Notes: generated by a model from the letters alone, not told the origin. A stretch of 64,000 nucleotides of DNA from Panagrolaimus kolymaensis (GCA_028622995.1 JAJQJQ010000011.1:3348001-3412000), one strand, 5' to 3'; shown: positions 21,475 through 35,170, counted from the stretch's first letter. Numbers and translations are program-made.

Positions 21475-22115
21475 TCATTCAATTCTATTTTCTTTCATTT
21501 CAATAAAGCATCGCCATTCATAAAGTAGAGAAATGAGTAAAATGCTTAAAGTAAAAGTTGTTCGAAAAATTGGATACCAGCTAGTTGATGAATGAGACAT
21601 AATTATCAACACCGTCATTTTTAAAGGGCATAAAAGAATCTAAAATGCATTATTTTTTTATAGAATAATAAATTTGCTATAAAAGCGATGCCTTACAGTA
21701 AAAAGAAAATGTGAAAAAATAAGCCATGGCTTTGAAGTAAATAAGCCAATAATTAAAAGTAAAGTTAAGAGAAGCCAAATGGTTGTTATGATAGCCATGA
21801 TTTGAACTCCCCATCTAAAAACGAAATGAATAAAAAATCAAAGACAACGTTTTATATTGCATAAATTTTTTAAACTCTGACTCTTTTAAATTCCAGCAAA
21901 TAATTAAATTTAATTTTCTTTATTTACCTTGCCTCTTCATGATAGAATGAATTATTATTTAATAGCATAATAACGGAACTTTCAAGCAATTGATCGGTTG
22001 CAAGAACGAGTTGAATTAATGCAAAAACTGACACCGGTGCTTTAAGGGTTAATTTTTTCTTTATTTTTAAAGGTTGTACACCATTTTCAAGAATTATGAC
22101 TTCTGATTTATCCAT
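21475..22115 (-). CDS. Four-TM membrane protein, paralogue 1
   Basis: Three exons (22115-21928, 21814-21697, 21639-21475), 156 aa with four hydrophobic segments. An N-terminal cytosolic stretch (MDKSEVIILENGVQ) is followed by TM1, an NNNSFYHEE loop and TM2-4. Exon 2 is 118 bp and flanked in the same phases as exon 2 of the neighbouring gene at 22745-23288, marking a tandem duplication. No named family is recognised; the layout resembles small tetraspan or claudin-like proteins. Confidence 0.75.
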
Positions 22116-22227
22116 ATTTTTTTTTGTATAATCTATGAGCAAAAGAAAAAAATACAATAATTAAGTGAAATTAACAACAATATTAAACAAAACAAAAACG
22201 GCAGCAAAAAAATAAAACAATTTTATA

Positions 22228-22380
22228 ATGGACGGAGTTGATCAGTTGATACTTTTTAAGCTAAAAAAGTCTAAATATAAGCAAAACGAGAAAAATAAAA
22301 AAATGAAACGGAAAATTGAGAACATCGACGACAAAGAGGAGCGAGCGATTGAGTTGGGACACCGCCTGCCATTCCTCTAA
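22228..22380 (+). CDS. 50-codon small open frame, candidate smORF
   Basis: ATG at 22228 to TAA at 22380. The product is highly charged (MDGVDQLILFKL ... KIENIDDKEERAIELGHR). Its 3' half is GC-richer than its surroundings and uses codons such as GAC, GAG, CGC and CTG. It lies head-to-head with the four-TM gene (113 bp between starts). It could be a short protein or the first exon of something unrecognised. No homologue is known to me. Confidence 0.33.
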   Translation: MDGVDQLILFKLKKSKYKQNEKNKKMKRKIENIDDKEERAIELGHRLPFL

Positions 22381-22744
22381 TTGTAAGGCCGACGATAGAG
22401 CCATAGGCCAAAGCTCATTGCACTAAAACAAACTTTTATATTCGAAAATACATATCAGAAACATTTTTTAAGATATCCACTTACATTTCATGGTTTTAGA
22501 TTATTATTCAATTAAGTGGAGATTAAGAGATGTGAAACACTCATGAAATAATTTAATTAGGAGCCAAATTTCTTACTTTGTTTCGATGCCTCTCAAACAT
22601 GTTTCACCACGGTTACCGTAAATCTCTTCCCATTATTTCTGTTGTAAGATTTTAATCATTAAGCTATATCCATTAAAAAGCGTGAGGTATTATTAAGCCG
22701 ATGCAATTTGTATTTTGCTCAATTTGACATTGAAGGAATATTCT
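22381..22744. other. Spacer between the four-TM genes
   Basis: On the minus strand an acceptor-like TTTTAG at 22436-22431 is followed by a short frame ending SFGLWLYRRPYN. Near 22565-22640 there is a GC-richer stretch containing a GGTTACCG palindrome and a TTTGAGAG motif. Neither could be assigned to a gene or RNA. Confidence 0.35.
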
Positions 22745-23288
22745 TCAAGTCGTATATCTATAGCATCGAATTTCCAAATATATAGCAGTTAAAAAGCAAG
22801 CTTGAAATAATAAAGCACCCGAAAAAGTTATTAACCAATCTCCATCAATCGTTGATAATTGGGTCCATGAAGTTAACCAAATGGACGAAAGAGTGGCATG
22901 AAATATACAAACTACAATCTGAAATTTTCCCAAGTTTTAACAATTATTTTAAATTCCAAATAGTCAGACTTACAGAAAAAAAGATATGTGGAATTAAAAA
23001 TCCGCTTTGATTTCCAGATAACCCGAACATGGCAAATATTGCTGACGCCATTAAACAAAAACTAATTAAACATGTCGCAATTACAGAAAAGCTGAAGAAA
23101 AAAAAAATAATAAAGTATTAGTATTTATACAAATATTAATTAGTTTACCTAGGTTTTTGAGGAATGTTGTCTATATTAACTGATTGAGCTTGAGCTGATG
23201 CAACAGCGAGAGAAGCAATAAGCATCGCAGTGGATAAAACTAATTCGATTAAAACTACCGTCCATGTTGCGGATCGTACTGATACCAT
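22745..23288 (-). CDS. Four-TM membrane protein, paralogue 2
   Basis: Three exons (23288-23149, 23091-22974, 22918-22745), 143 aa. TM1 ELVLSTAMLIASLAVASA is followed by a short AQSVNIDNIPQKPS loop. TM2 then runs to SGNQSGFLIPHIFFS, with TM3 and TM4 ending IYLEIRCYRYTT. The intron phases and 118-bp second exon equal those of paralogue 1. An in-frame extension upstream has an earlier ATG, but MVSVRS directly before TM1 is preferred. Family unknown. Confidence 0.75.
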
Positions 23289-25376
23289 TTGATTTTTCCC
23301 GTTTAAAAAAAACGCTAAAAAATTTAAATTTTTTAAAAAAATACTCAACGAAAATTGTTTCAAAGTAGCACGCTTATTTTGGAACAAAAAATAAAATACA
23401 CATATTCACGTCAGATATTCGACTCGTATTTCAAGTGGTTGCATAAATCTTTCATGCACCTTTTCTCGTTTATAACTTTTGAAAAAAAATCTGTCAAAAG
23501 TGTGAGAAGAAAAAGAAGTAATATACCAAGAGAGAATGGCTAATGAAAGATGGGTTTTAACCTGCGCAAAAAAAAACCGGATGGAAATTTTTAAGACATT
23601 TTTAATTTTTGAAGCATTTGTTGTTGTTAAAAAAGACTTTGTCACAAAGAAAATAGAGATTTTTGAAAAAGAAAAAAGTGTAATTTGAGAAGCCCTCAAT
23701 GAAGAATAAAGCTTTTCAACTTTTTTTTCTACATACTTCTCTCTTTTCAAATATTGATAGTTTTAAAAAAAATGAAGAGAAAATAAAACAGCGAAAAAGA
23801 ATGGATGACGATTGTTTGGTTAAACAAAACACATATAAAAATTCTTTTTTTTACAGAAATAAATTTTTGCTAATTTACGGCAGTGGCAAAACAATTTTGA
23901 ATGCTTGAATGATAGACATAATGAGACAACATGAAGATGAGATTAGAGGATTAGAGGAGCTAATGATTAGCTGCCATTTTTTATAAATTTGTTAAAACTT
24001 TAAAACATTTTTTACAACTTTAAACTTTCAAAGACGAGGAAAAAAATATGTCAAAAAAATATGTCCGAAAAATTTAAACAATAAAAAGGAGCTCTAAAAA
24101 AGTTTAGTTTTTGAAAAGTCAAAGACTATAAGAAACGAATGACGAAGAAAAAAACGAAGAAACAAGTTTGGTTTTTCTTTTAATAATGAGCCACTTATAA
24201 ATGAGCAATAAATAAATTCTAAATGGAGTTTTTACTCATTTTTATGCTGCTGTTTATGCATTCGCTCTCGACTTGCAACAGCAGCGGAAAAAGAAAGGAT
24301 GATGTGTCAAAAAATATTAATTCAAATAAACAAACGTGTAAAAAGAATTTTTTGCAGCATTAAATAAAAAAGAAAAAAAGAAAACAAATCTTGCATTATA
24401 TTTAAAATATAAGATAATTTGTTCTTAGAAAAAAACTTTACGTAAATTTCAAAATAATTGATTGGGTTTAAAAGGCTTTACAAGTTTTTTGCTTGATTCC
24501 AACCAAACTGAGATACCATGTTTTTCTCTTAGATAATGTTAATAAAATCGATTACATCTTAAGCGAAATACTACAGTTCATCTGACAAAGTAGACAAAAA
24601 AAAGACGTAATACTTAAGTAAAAAAATACCACTTCCATAATTTATATTAATTTCAGAAGATTAATCTTAGCTACGACGACCCTTCTTATTTCTCGCATTC
24701 ATCCTTGCAATTTTTTAATCCAAAAGGGTTTCATTGCAAATTAAAATTAAAAAATCCTTTTGTTGAAAAAATCAAAGGATGTGAACCTTCCACATGGCGA
24801 ACAAATAATTTTTGGAATCTTTAAACATTTTTTTGACTTAAGAAAAATTTCTTCTTCAATTTAAGTTCATACGTTTGCATACTTTACTTTTTTCTATTTT
24901 AAAACTCAAAAGTTAATGTGAACAAACTAACAAAAAAAAAGAATGTTAGATAGACATGAAAATCATGTGAAATTGTTTGAATTGAACTTTGTCTGATTTC
25001 TCAAACAAATCACATAAATTGAACTTTTACTCTCGTTTTAATAATCATTAACTTTTTTGAGCCCACACAACTGATCAACTTTGGGATGTCACACTTGATT
25101 TTTAAAAAGTCAATTTGTCAAAAAAATTACACATGCATGCATATGTTTGGTAGGTTGTTACACTTGAAACACGTCAAAATTAAAAGTGAAAAATAAAAAA
25201 AGAGATCGATTGATCAGCCACGCTCCCTCTTTGGTCGATAGGTTCTTTTATTTTTGATGAGGCAGCGCATGTTTGCCAAGTATTGATTATTATATTTTTC
25301 ATTGGAAGAAACTAACTGTGAATCTTTTTTTCACTCTTTTTAAAAGTTCAATAGTGCAGTTGTAGAAAAAAAAAAG
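23289..25376. other. Intergenic region, about 2.1 kb
   Basis: Very AT-rich with long A and T runs. The open frames at 23355-23908 are low-complexity. No gene, RNA or repeat was recognised. Confidence 0.5.
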
Positions 25377-27356
25377 ATGGATTCGAAACAATTAAAAGAA
25401 TGTGAAATTTGTGGCGATGACAAAGATGTTAATCGACATTATGGTGTTGTAGCCTGTAAGTTTTTATTTTTGTGAAACTTTGAAACTATAGATTCCGTAC
25501 TAATATTTGTTTCATTTTTTGTAATACTCTCTTCTAATTGTTTCCATGGACTTTAAACTCCTTCCACTAGTAATCCTCAAAAAAATGTTCGTTTTGGTTA
25601 AAAGCCAATAAAAAAAGGTTCATTGAGAACGATACTTCCTGTCTCGTTTTTGCGGTAATAAATTACATCCAAAGAAATTAGAAAGCTAGTTGATAAATTT
25701 TTCATTAAACTTTTTTAAAGGTTATGGATGCAAAGCTTTTTTTCGGAGGACAATATTTGAAAAGAAACGATATGAATGCAAGGATGCTGGTCGATGCGCC
25801 ATTAGAAAAAGTAAAGAATAAAATTAGTTTTTGTTGAATATTAGATGTAAAATTTTTTTTTAGCAAATCGTAATAAATGTCGACATTGTCGCTTTGAAAA
25901 ATGCTTAGAAGCAGGTATGTCGGAAGACTCTTTTCGAGAATCACATTCATATTCAAAACCAGCGAGTGTTATTCAATCACCTATTAATAGCCCATTATGT
26001 CCACTTCCGAGTCCTCGCGTGTTCAGCACATCATCTTCTTCAGACACGCTAATAAACTTTTTAAAATTAATGACTCGATCCACCATTGAAGCATATGATC
26101 CTAAATATGAAAATCTTGGGTTTGAAGAAATTCGAAAATTGCCCATTGGAAGGCATGTTAGTCTCTCAGAAGGTCTAAAACATCCTGAACGTGTTTTCCC
26201 AAGGGTTAAAGTGAATTGGACATGCCAACGGCCAGCACATAAAGCTGATATGGCTCTTGGCTGGTTTCAAATTTTTGTAGTTGTTGCAGATTGGGCGAAA
26301 GGCATTCCACAATTTCGAATGCTTTCATGTCAAGATCAAGAGTATTTATTTCAATTAAATTTTGCTAACATCTCAGTTCCCATGTTTTTATATTATATGG
26401 CTAAAGACAATCTTAGTTTTAATCGAGTTCCTGCAAGTAATGGCGGCTATGTGAGCCCAGAAATGTTCGAATCGCAAGTGTAACTTTTTCGCGAATATCA
26501 AAGAAGGCAAAATAATTAATTTTTAGGATATCAGAATTATTGAGAAAAATTATTGATATTTATTATACTCATTTAATTCAACCATTTTTTGAAGTAAATC
26601 CCGATGAGGAAGAAGTTGCCCTTGTTATGACTATAATGTTATTTCAATTCTCGGAATCCATTTCAAATGAAGGTCATATAATTTGCAAGAATTATAAAGA
26701 AAAGCTGTTTGCTGCATTATATGAATATCAAATAGCAAAATTTCCCGATAAAAGTGATATAGAAAGAATTCAAAGATATGCACATTTAATGGAAATTATG
26801 CAAAGAGTTACCGTGAGTTTAATAACGTTAATACAAAACACAATAAAAAGTTTTAAAAAAATGCAGATAACGAGATTATATGGGTACATATTTACACTTT
26901 TAAGATAATATTTTTTGTGAAAGTGTGTTTTGAAATTTGCAATGAAAATAGAAAAAGGCGGCTTCAAAATGAAAAAAAAAACAAAAAAAAAATAATTTGC
27001 AAACTTGCAATGACAACATTTTGTTTTAAAAAAATAATGTTCCAAAATAGGGCATTTCCGTTGTCCCAAAAGACAAAATTAGTCAAAACTAGGAACGTGA
27101 AGGTTTCAGACTCAAAAAAATATGTCAAAGTCACATGTAAATTTTTGTCAGCGCGGAAATGTTTCATTTTAAATGCCACTTTAATAAACTAATACGATCT
27201 AAGGAAAAGGCTCTCGAAATAAAAAACACTTTTTTTTAGAAAGTTTGGTCAGCTGAAAGCGATCTTCATTTAATGATGTCAACATTTGATGGAATGAATA
27301 TTGATGGAATTCCAAAAGAACTTTTATTTAATAGATTCTTAACGAAAACTGAATAA
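25377..27356 (+). CDS. Nuclear hormone receptor (nematode supplementary NR type)
   Basis: Five exons (25377-25455, 25721-25810, 25864-26479, 26527-26812, 27240-27356) give 395 aa. The DNA-binding domain near the N-terminus has two C4 zinc fingers: CEIC...CYGC and C-KDAGRC...CRHC. The P-box region CYGCKAFFRRT, rather than CEGCKG, is typical of the HNF4-derived supplementary receptors expanded in nematodes, as is RCRHCRFEKCLEAGM at the end of the second finger. A Ser/Pro hinge (residues ~80-120) precedes a divergent ligand-binding domain containing LGWFQIFVVVADWAKGIP and an AF-2-like end ELLFNRFL. It is a ligand-regulated or orphan transcription factor. The last intron is long (427 bp). Confidence 0.9.
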
Positions 27357-30300
27357 ACAAAAAACTAATAAACAAAATGTTCATAAAAAAACTAAATAAA
27401 AAATAAAAATAAAGGATAAAAAATAAACAAACAATTTCACAATTAAGCCTTCGAGGATTTAAAAAAAATTAAGAGAGAGAGAGCGAAAAAGAGATTTGTT
27501 TCATTTTTTTTGTTATTCGAAACCTCGAAAAACATTGGGAAGAAAAAAGCAGGGCACTCTTATAAGCCCAAATATGTATGGCTCAAAGATAAAATAAAAT
27601 AGGAGAAAGAATGAAGAAAATTTTTCTGTGAGTCAATGAAAGAGATTTCTGGTAAATATGAATGAATCAAAAATAGCTAAAAGTCATATTTTTTAAAATA
27701 AGATATAAAAGGATAAATAGGTCTGGAAATCCTTCAAATGTTTTTTGTTATTGTTGTTGCTTGCTTCAACCAAGCAATAGCGGTAGCAGCTGACTACATT
27801 ACTTTTTTAAAAACATTGTTAAAAAATGCATTTTATGCACACAAAAAAGAAGAAAATTGCAATAAAAAAAGGAAGGCCGCTTTGACGGAAGCATACTCCC
27901 GAGGCAGAGTACATTTATTCGACAAAGATAATTTTTTAAATTAACCTTCTTTCCTTCTATATGTAGCGTGATGAACTCTGCACTAAACGATATTATCGTA
28001 TGATAAAAGTTTATAGCGTTTCGGAAAAAAAAACAATAGCTTTGTAACGTCAAACCCTTTTTTGGAAAGTTATTTTTTGAGTGTGAAACATCTTCAAAAT
28101 CCAAACAAAAAACTTTAAAGTTAAAACAATTTTTGAAAAAGAAAAAAACTGCATTATTTATAAAGTAAAAAAAATTTAAACAAAAAAAGGATCCAAGTTT
28201 AAAAAAATTTGTTTGTTTCAAAAATGCAAAAAAGTCTCAAGAGTCATAAAAGAAAGAAAAATTTCGAATGAAAATTTGAAGAAAAGTTATGTAACTTAAC
28301 TCCCCCATATAACTTCAACCCATAAAAAAAGCAATTTCTTGGATACTTTCAAGCGTGTGATTATTTCTAAAAATAATACTTTCAAATAAATATCAATGAG
28401 GTCTTTTCTTTATAACCCTTTATGAATGGATATTATTATAAATTTGAGCAAAAAAATAAATGGGAGCCACTTTGCAAGCAAAAGCAGTTTAAATCAAAGG
28501 TCATAAAAGTCAAAAAGAAATTTTTTTCGTAGTATTGTCAAAAAAAAATTACACCCTTGAATGCTTTATTTCTTGACGTTATAGTGACGATTATAAGAAA
28601 TAATCACGATGCCTTCAAAAATTTTAGACACCTAAAATTTTAAGATTGGTCAAACAATAAAACGTAAAAAACCAAAAATTATAGCTTGTTATATATTACT
28701 TCGCTAGAGATATAAATCCTAAGAAACAAGAAAATAAGGATTAAAATACTTTTGACAGCAGCCAAGAAATTAATATTAATACATCTTCTGGACAAAAACA
28801 AGAACAAGTGAGAAAAAAATGAACAACTGCCAATTTTTCAAGCAACAACCCTTCACTCAAGTTCGTACTCAAAAAGTCAAAAGTAAGTGAGTGACAAATG
28901 CAACAAATAGAAAAAACAAATTTATCATTTTTTTAAACTGATTTATTTCAATTTTTAAAAAAAATATAAAAACAATTTGTCAAAATAGAAAACCAGCAGC
29001 ACACTTACCGATAATATAGTAGAATAAAAAAATAATGCTGAAAAATAAAAAAAAGTTTTGTTATTTTCTGCTATGTATGGGATGGGTCTTCTCAAAAATT
29101 CAAAGATCGAATGCCGCTGTTGCTTTTGGTTGGTTGCCAATGAAGTCCCTCGTTAAACTAAAGAGAGGAAAGGACGTGTAAAAAATGTATTTAAAAAAGT
29201 CCACAAAAAAATATAATTAAGTGTAGTTTTTTGGATGTTATAAGATAAATGAAACCTTTTAAAGTTATTTTTTCTCACGAGGAATGTAATTTGGTATTTT
29301 TGTTAAATTTTGATTATTAAAAAAATTGATAAACAAAGCGGAAAAGTGTAAGTAATTATTATAAAAAATATTAATAAATCATACTTTCAAGTGTTAATAA
29401 ATAATAATAACACTATCCTAGACAAAATGGAAAATTGTAAGTGGGATGGAAAAGTACTTTTGCACTTTGTTTTTGATGGTTGAAATACTCAAATTTTAAA
29501 AGAATAAAAAATAAAGACTTTGAAGAAGCCATTTTTGGTTTTTGACCTTTTGTTTATTCATGAAAAACAAAGAGTGAATTAATTGCCATAAAGGAAGTTT
29601 AAAAACAAAAATAAATTAGAAATCTTTTTTAAAAAAAGTCCAAAAGCTAGTTTTGGATTTAAGAGAATCCTAAAATAATGTTTTACTTCGTTTTTTGGTT
29701 AAGGGCTGATTTATAATAATAACAATTTAATAGCAATTTTAAACATTTCCTTGTAACAAAAATTTGGAGCACCGCAGCAAAAGTGCTGGAAAATGGAAAC
29801 ATTTTTAGAAACTTTTTTTTAATGACGCAGAAAAATACCCTTTTTTCCAACTTGAATAAACGGTTGCTTAATCGCATTCAAAATTGGAGTTTTTACTGAA
29901 GATAATTGGAAGCCAGCGAGAAAAAAAAAGTGAATTTTAAAATGCTTTTAGAATAGAAAAAGTAGTTAGCCGTCGATTGCTAACTCTTTATGTTAAATTT
30001 TAAAATTTTGCAACAACAAAAAATCTGGAAGAAATAGAAAATGAAAAAAGAGTATTTTTTATGGCTTCAACTCGTGGTTTTGAAAATTGAAAACTGTGTT
30101 AAGAAAATGTCAAAATGATACTCTTAGTATTTTAACCTTTGAAACATATAAGGCTGAGATATGTCAAGCATTCAAGCATCGAAGGCTTTATTAAAATTAA
30201 AATAAAAAATAGCGCATCACATTTCAATAAATTCGGAAATAAACAAACACATGAAGCAGAAGAGATGTTTTTTAAACATTGAAAACATACCCAACATAAT

Positions 30301-31321
30301 TTTTTCATTCTTTGAAACATGTTTCAACAATTTTTATGGCAAAAACAAAATGGTTAAAATCCAAATACATTTTTATGCATATTTTTCTCCACTCAAGTTA
30401 AGCAAGGAAATGCTGTTTTCAAAGGAACACAATTTAAAAGCAATCACATTTGGTGAGTTTTTTTTAAATCTAATTTAAAGACTTTTTTAAAATCATGTAA
30501 AAACTTTAAGAGTTTTCAGTAAGGTCTGTCTACAAATGGGTTTTTTCAACAAAAAAAATGTTTTGTAAAATAACATATAGCATGGATTTTAAATTACAGT
30601 ATCTTTGTTTTTTTCTTCTCATAACATGTTGAATGGTTTTTATAATGTCATCATTTGTTTTATCTTTTTGGATGATTCATCTTTGCATTATCCCGCCCGC
30701 TTAAGCTTTAATTTAAAAAAAAGTTTTGTAGTTAATGCAAATGGAAAGAAGACATTCCCACCATTTTTTTATTAAAGCCGATTAAATTGTTAAAATTTAT
30801 TTAGTGCACGCCTAATATCTTTGGGTTAAAAATAATGTTAAACATTTATTTGCATGCAGAAGCTTGGGAAAATGGACCAAAAAATTGTATAGTTCCAACA
30901 CACAGATAATTGGCAATTCAATCACGATTTGTTCATAATTTTATGATTCCATTTTTGTTGACTGTCAATTAATCGAATTGTACTTTCATCGTCTAAAGAA
31001 ATGTTATTTTACCGAAAGGAAAGGCGCGCTTAATCGCTCTCATAAAAAAAATCCCTCAATAATTTTTTTTCTGAGTAGGAGGCGATGGAAGAAAAAGACC
31101 AAAAACGTCTCATTCTTTCTCTCTCATCTGATAAGCGCAAGCAATTGTGTTGTTTCAATGATCCTTTTTTATTCCGCATTTTTGATTTCATTTGCCTTTT
31201 CATCTTTTCTTTTTTTACCGCTGCTTTAAAATTTATATTTTTTAAAAATTTAAAGCCTTAAAGCTTTAATATGAAAAATAAATATAATATGGTTGAAATA
31301 TCTTTTCCAACAAAATAAGAA
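27357..31321. other. Gene-empty tract, about 4 kb
   Basis: AT-rich, with long homopolymer runs. The open frames here (27738-27944, 27799-28221, 28955-29140, 29683-29877, 30132-30320, 30251-30478, 30978-31229) show no family resemblance and are Phe/Lys/Asn-biased. No RNA gene or clear repeat was seen. It may hold regulatory DNA for the flanking receptor genes. Confidence 0.5.
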
Positions 31322-34300
31322 ATGATGAATCTTTTTAATATTATAATACTAGTTCTTATGTTGCTGTTAGCAGGTTTCTTTTTCTTTTCTTTTTTTGTTG
31401 TTATTTTTAACACATTTAAAAAAAAATTATTTATAGCTTTGGCTTTTGCGATCGCACAATTTACAACCATTGATATCAGTGGAAGTTCATTATTACTCAG
31501 TGATTGTGCTAGTTTTACAATAACATCCAAGCTTCAATTAAGAATAGATCATCAAAGAAAATTACTACAAGGATGTGAAACTCATTCTATATTCCCAAAT
31601 ATTACTATGTCTAATCATTATATGTACTGGTGTCATAATAATCTTACTAAGTAAGTTTTAACAAAAAACATTTTTTTAGTTATTTATAAGTTTAGTTGTA
31701 CAGTTATTGATGGAAATAGAACTCATTTGGATATTGTTGATGACTTTAAACTTATCATTGCTTATCAATTTTGTAATACATCTAACTCAAGAATTTACCC
31801 GATATGGACTGAATTTAGTTTATTAATAAATGGATTAAATTTTCTGTTACATAGTGGTTCTGGTAATAATATACCTTTAAGAAATTGCAATGCAGGTGGA
31901 ACATTCCCAGGTGGTATGTGGTTTTTCTGTAAAAGCCAAACTGATGACCTTACATGCGATTTTGATGGTTCGTTCACTATTAGTTAGATGGTTTTTAATA
32001 AGCATTATTTACAGTTCCTAGTCCCCAACCATCAACAAATGGATCGACTTTTTCATCAAGACCAACAACAATTATTGCATATACTGATTCGACAAGCTCT
32101 GATTATATTTCAACAGTATCAACTAAACACTCAACAATTTATCAAACCTCTCCTTCTTCTGCTGATTCTACAAGTTATGCATACACTTCACCCTCATCAA
32201 CTAGTCGCACTATTAGTTACCCTACATCACCTTCTACGAATCCCCTTTCCACAAATACATTTTCATCTTCAACAACAATTTATTCAACTTCTCCTTCTTC
32301 TTCGTCTGATTCAACAAGTTATGAATACACTTCTTCCCCTCCAACTAATCGCACTATCAGTTATCCCTCACCATTTTCTACCCTTTCAACAAATCCATTT
32401 TCATCTTCGTCGTTATCATCGACTTCAACATTTGAAACAATAACTTTTTTTCCAACATCCACTCCCACAAATACCCCGATTTTATCCTCGACAATGACAT
32501 CCTCAGCTACAACAACGAGTTCACTCTCAAATGCATCAATTTCAACTGAATCATCCTCGTCTATATCGTCCACAACAACAAAAAACTCAACCACTTCTAA
32601 CACGTTTATATCAACTCCATCATCGCCCTTTACAACAACATTACAAACAACTCTTTTAACAACTTTATCAACAACTCCAACAATAACCACTACACGAAGA
32701 GAGACAACTATAACACTAGTCAATAATTCATCAACAATGCTCACAATCCAAACAACTGAATCATCGTCGCCTATAATTTCTACTTCCACAATGTCTTCAA
32801 CGGAGACTCCATTTGTGTTCCCTCCAAATCCTTACGATATAGATTGTACTAATTTTACATTAAATGATGGCTTGTATGGGCTTTATTGCTGGATTGAATC
32901 GGTAGGTGTTAATTTTTTGTACATAACAACCCTTTCATAATTAATAGTTTTTAGACAAATTATACTGCAGCAAACATTTCTGATCTTATTAATAGAACGC
33001 TTTCTAATATTAATGCCACTGAATTAACACCAAAAGAAGTTTTCGCAGTGCTTCGAATTTTTAAAAAATGTTCAGAAATTACAAATTTGACTCATGAAGT
33101 AATCAATTCAAACTAATTTTTTTATATAAATCAATAATTTTTCAGGCATTTGATTCCATGGGAACTTTAGTCGATGCAATGCTTGAAGGTCCAGCGGAAT
33201 CTTTTATTCAAACCCACATAGATGGAGTACAAACAACTAAAACAATTGTTGATTCCGTTACTCGAATGTTTTTAAATGCGCCACCGGATGTTGGATATTT
33301 GAATGGAAAAAATGTGGCATTACTTGGAAAATTTCTAAATTGTCATAATAATGCCGATGCTGGAGGCTTAACAGATGCGGATAATGGATTTAAGAACGGC
33401 ACTGTAAATGAAAAGAAAATAAGAGCTTCAATATCGATTGATGGAAAAATTGCTTGTGAAGGACAAGGTCTTAACCTAAAGTGCTTTTTGCAAAAAACAA
33501 TATTTTCAAATTTTAGGAACACGAGTATTTTATACAATTTATCGAAATACTAAATTTTTTATTAAAAATCAACCAACTTCTTCAAATTCATTCCTTACAA
33601 AATTTGCAGCTGCAACGGAAACAGCGTCAATCATAACTGATGATACCTCAGATGCAAAGTCTAAAAAATGTACGCCCGATTTTTTTGATACCGAAGGAGG
33701 AATTTTATCAGGAACCGTTGTTCAAAATGACTCATCCACCACGAGTCCATCCTTTCTTCACAAATTTGCAAAAAATGGAGAAGATCAAAATATTGTTACT
33801 TTAAAATTTAATAAAAAAGATGTAAGCCTTTCACGTGTAACAATAAATTGTTGTTATTTTAAGTTTTTAAGATTGGAGTTTTTTTACATGGAAAATTAAA
33901 AATTAGTTGGTGGGATGAAAAAAATGGTGAATGGTCACCTGAAACCTGTACCGTTGAAGATGTTGATGGATATTATATTTCTAAATGTACTCATTTAACT
34001 GATTTTACTCTTCTGGTAGATGGAATAAATGTTGATCCAATTTTATGCAACAAGGCTCTTGAAATTGTAAATTACATTGTTGCAATTGGTTCCATGTTTT
34101 CTTTACTAATTTTGAATGTTGTTTATGTTATCATTTTGTAAGTTCGAGACTAACAAAATTCGAAAAGAAAAATAATTTTTTTAGAATCCCTCGATTGAGT
34201 GAAAAAATATTTTCTAATATTTTCCTAAAAATTGTTCCTAATAGCGATAAGAATATTGTATCATTTGTTTATTCATTTATATTATTTTTATTTTTCTTTA

Positions 34301-35170
34301 CTTTTACACTTTTTTCAAATCAAGGTCAAGTTGTAGTTAAAACGGGATGTTTGGTTGTTGCAGCTTTAAACTATTGGCTTTTAGTAAAGTAACATATTTT
34401 AAATTCTTGGAATGTGAAAATGCGATAATTTTGATTTTTGCAGTTGCATAATGCTTTCACTTTTTCAATCATGGAGAATTGTAAAAATGTTTGTATGGAC
34501 TTCGGGACTTGAAAGACTTTTTCATATTATTACAATGAAAAAAGTGGTTTATCCAATGACTTTTAGTAAGCTTTTAAAAAAATACAAAGAATCTTCGAGC
34601 TATGATTTTTAGCAATTTCAACTTCAATGACAGTACTTTTTGGAGTTTTTACCCAAGGAGATTTTTTTCGAAGAAATGATTCATTGTGAGTAACTATTAT
34701 CGCAACTGCATACAATCGATTTCTTTTAGTTGTTGGATTAGACCGGATTTTTTAGTAGCTGCGGTTGTGGTTCCATTAACCATTCTCGCGGTGAATGCAA
34801 TTTTGACTTCCCTTGTTATGTCTCTCCGCTTATTTCCCCATTTTGGATTTTCAAAACTTATTCGAACTTCTTCAATAAAAATTAATAAAATTTCAAACAA
34901 AGAAGCGAGAGAAAGAGTGTTGGTATTGTTTTTAGTCCAATTCACATTAGGAGTTCCTTGGGTTTGTCCATTTTATTTTTTTATTTTTAAAGCGAATCCT
35001 ATCTTTAGCTCCTTCAATATTTAACTCTTTTTGAACCCAAAGCTACTGCTTGGCATTTTTTATTTGTTATAGTTAATGGTTCTCAAGGAATTATTATTTT
35101 TATTTCATTCATTTATCGGTGCTATGGTACTTATAAAACTAATCAAAGATTGCAAACCCTTTGGAAATAG
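31322..35170 (+). CDS. lat-like: Adhesion GPCR, latrophilin-like, with a mucin-like stalk
   Basis: Thirteen exons give 1084 aa: 31322-31373, 31437-31650, 31696-31967, 32015-32901, 32955-33098, 33146-33467, 33517-33821, 33872-34137, 34185-34388, 34444-34565, 34613-34685, 34730-34961, 35009-35170. A signal peptide is followed by a Cys-rich N-terminal region (~28-178, possibly a divergent galactose-binding-lectin domain). Next come a Ser/Thr-rich mucin-like stalk (~180-450), a GAIN-like region (~475-770), and a GPS motif with the cleavage triad HLT at 773-775 (KCTHLTDFTLLV). Seven TM segments follow. The GPS keeps two Trp but only two of the usual four Cys. Such receptors self-cleave and signal in adhesion. 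The 63-bp first intron is in frame, so its removal is inferred. Confidence 0.85.

Noticed and set aside
22560..22640. Possible spliced-leader or small RNA gene (TTTGAGAG motif, GGTTACCG palindrome)
   Set aside because: The leader donor (GT after the leader) and a proper Sm site are missing.
27738..27944. 68-codon frame with a hydrophobic, signal-like start
   Set aside because: No downstream exon, low-complexity tail and no recognisable motif in a gene-empty tract.
28955..29140. 61-codon minus-strand frame MATNQKQQRHSIFEF
   Set aside because: The second half is Phe/Tyr-rich AT-driven sequence; no partner exon found.
32361..32789. 142-codon Val/Asp-rich minus-strand frame
   Set aside because: Antisense shadow of the Ser/Thr-rich stalk of the adhesion GPCR.
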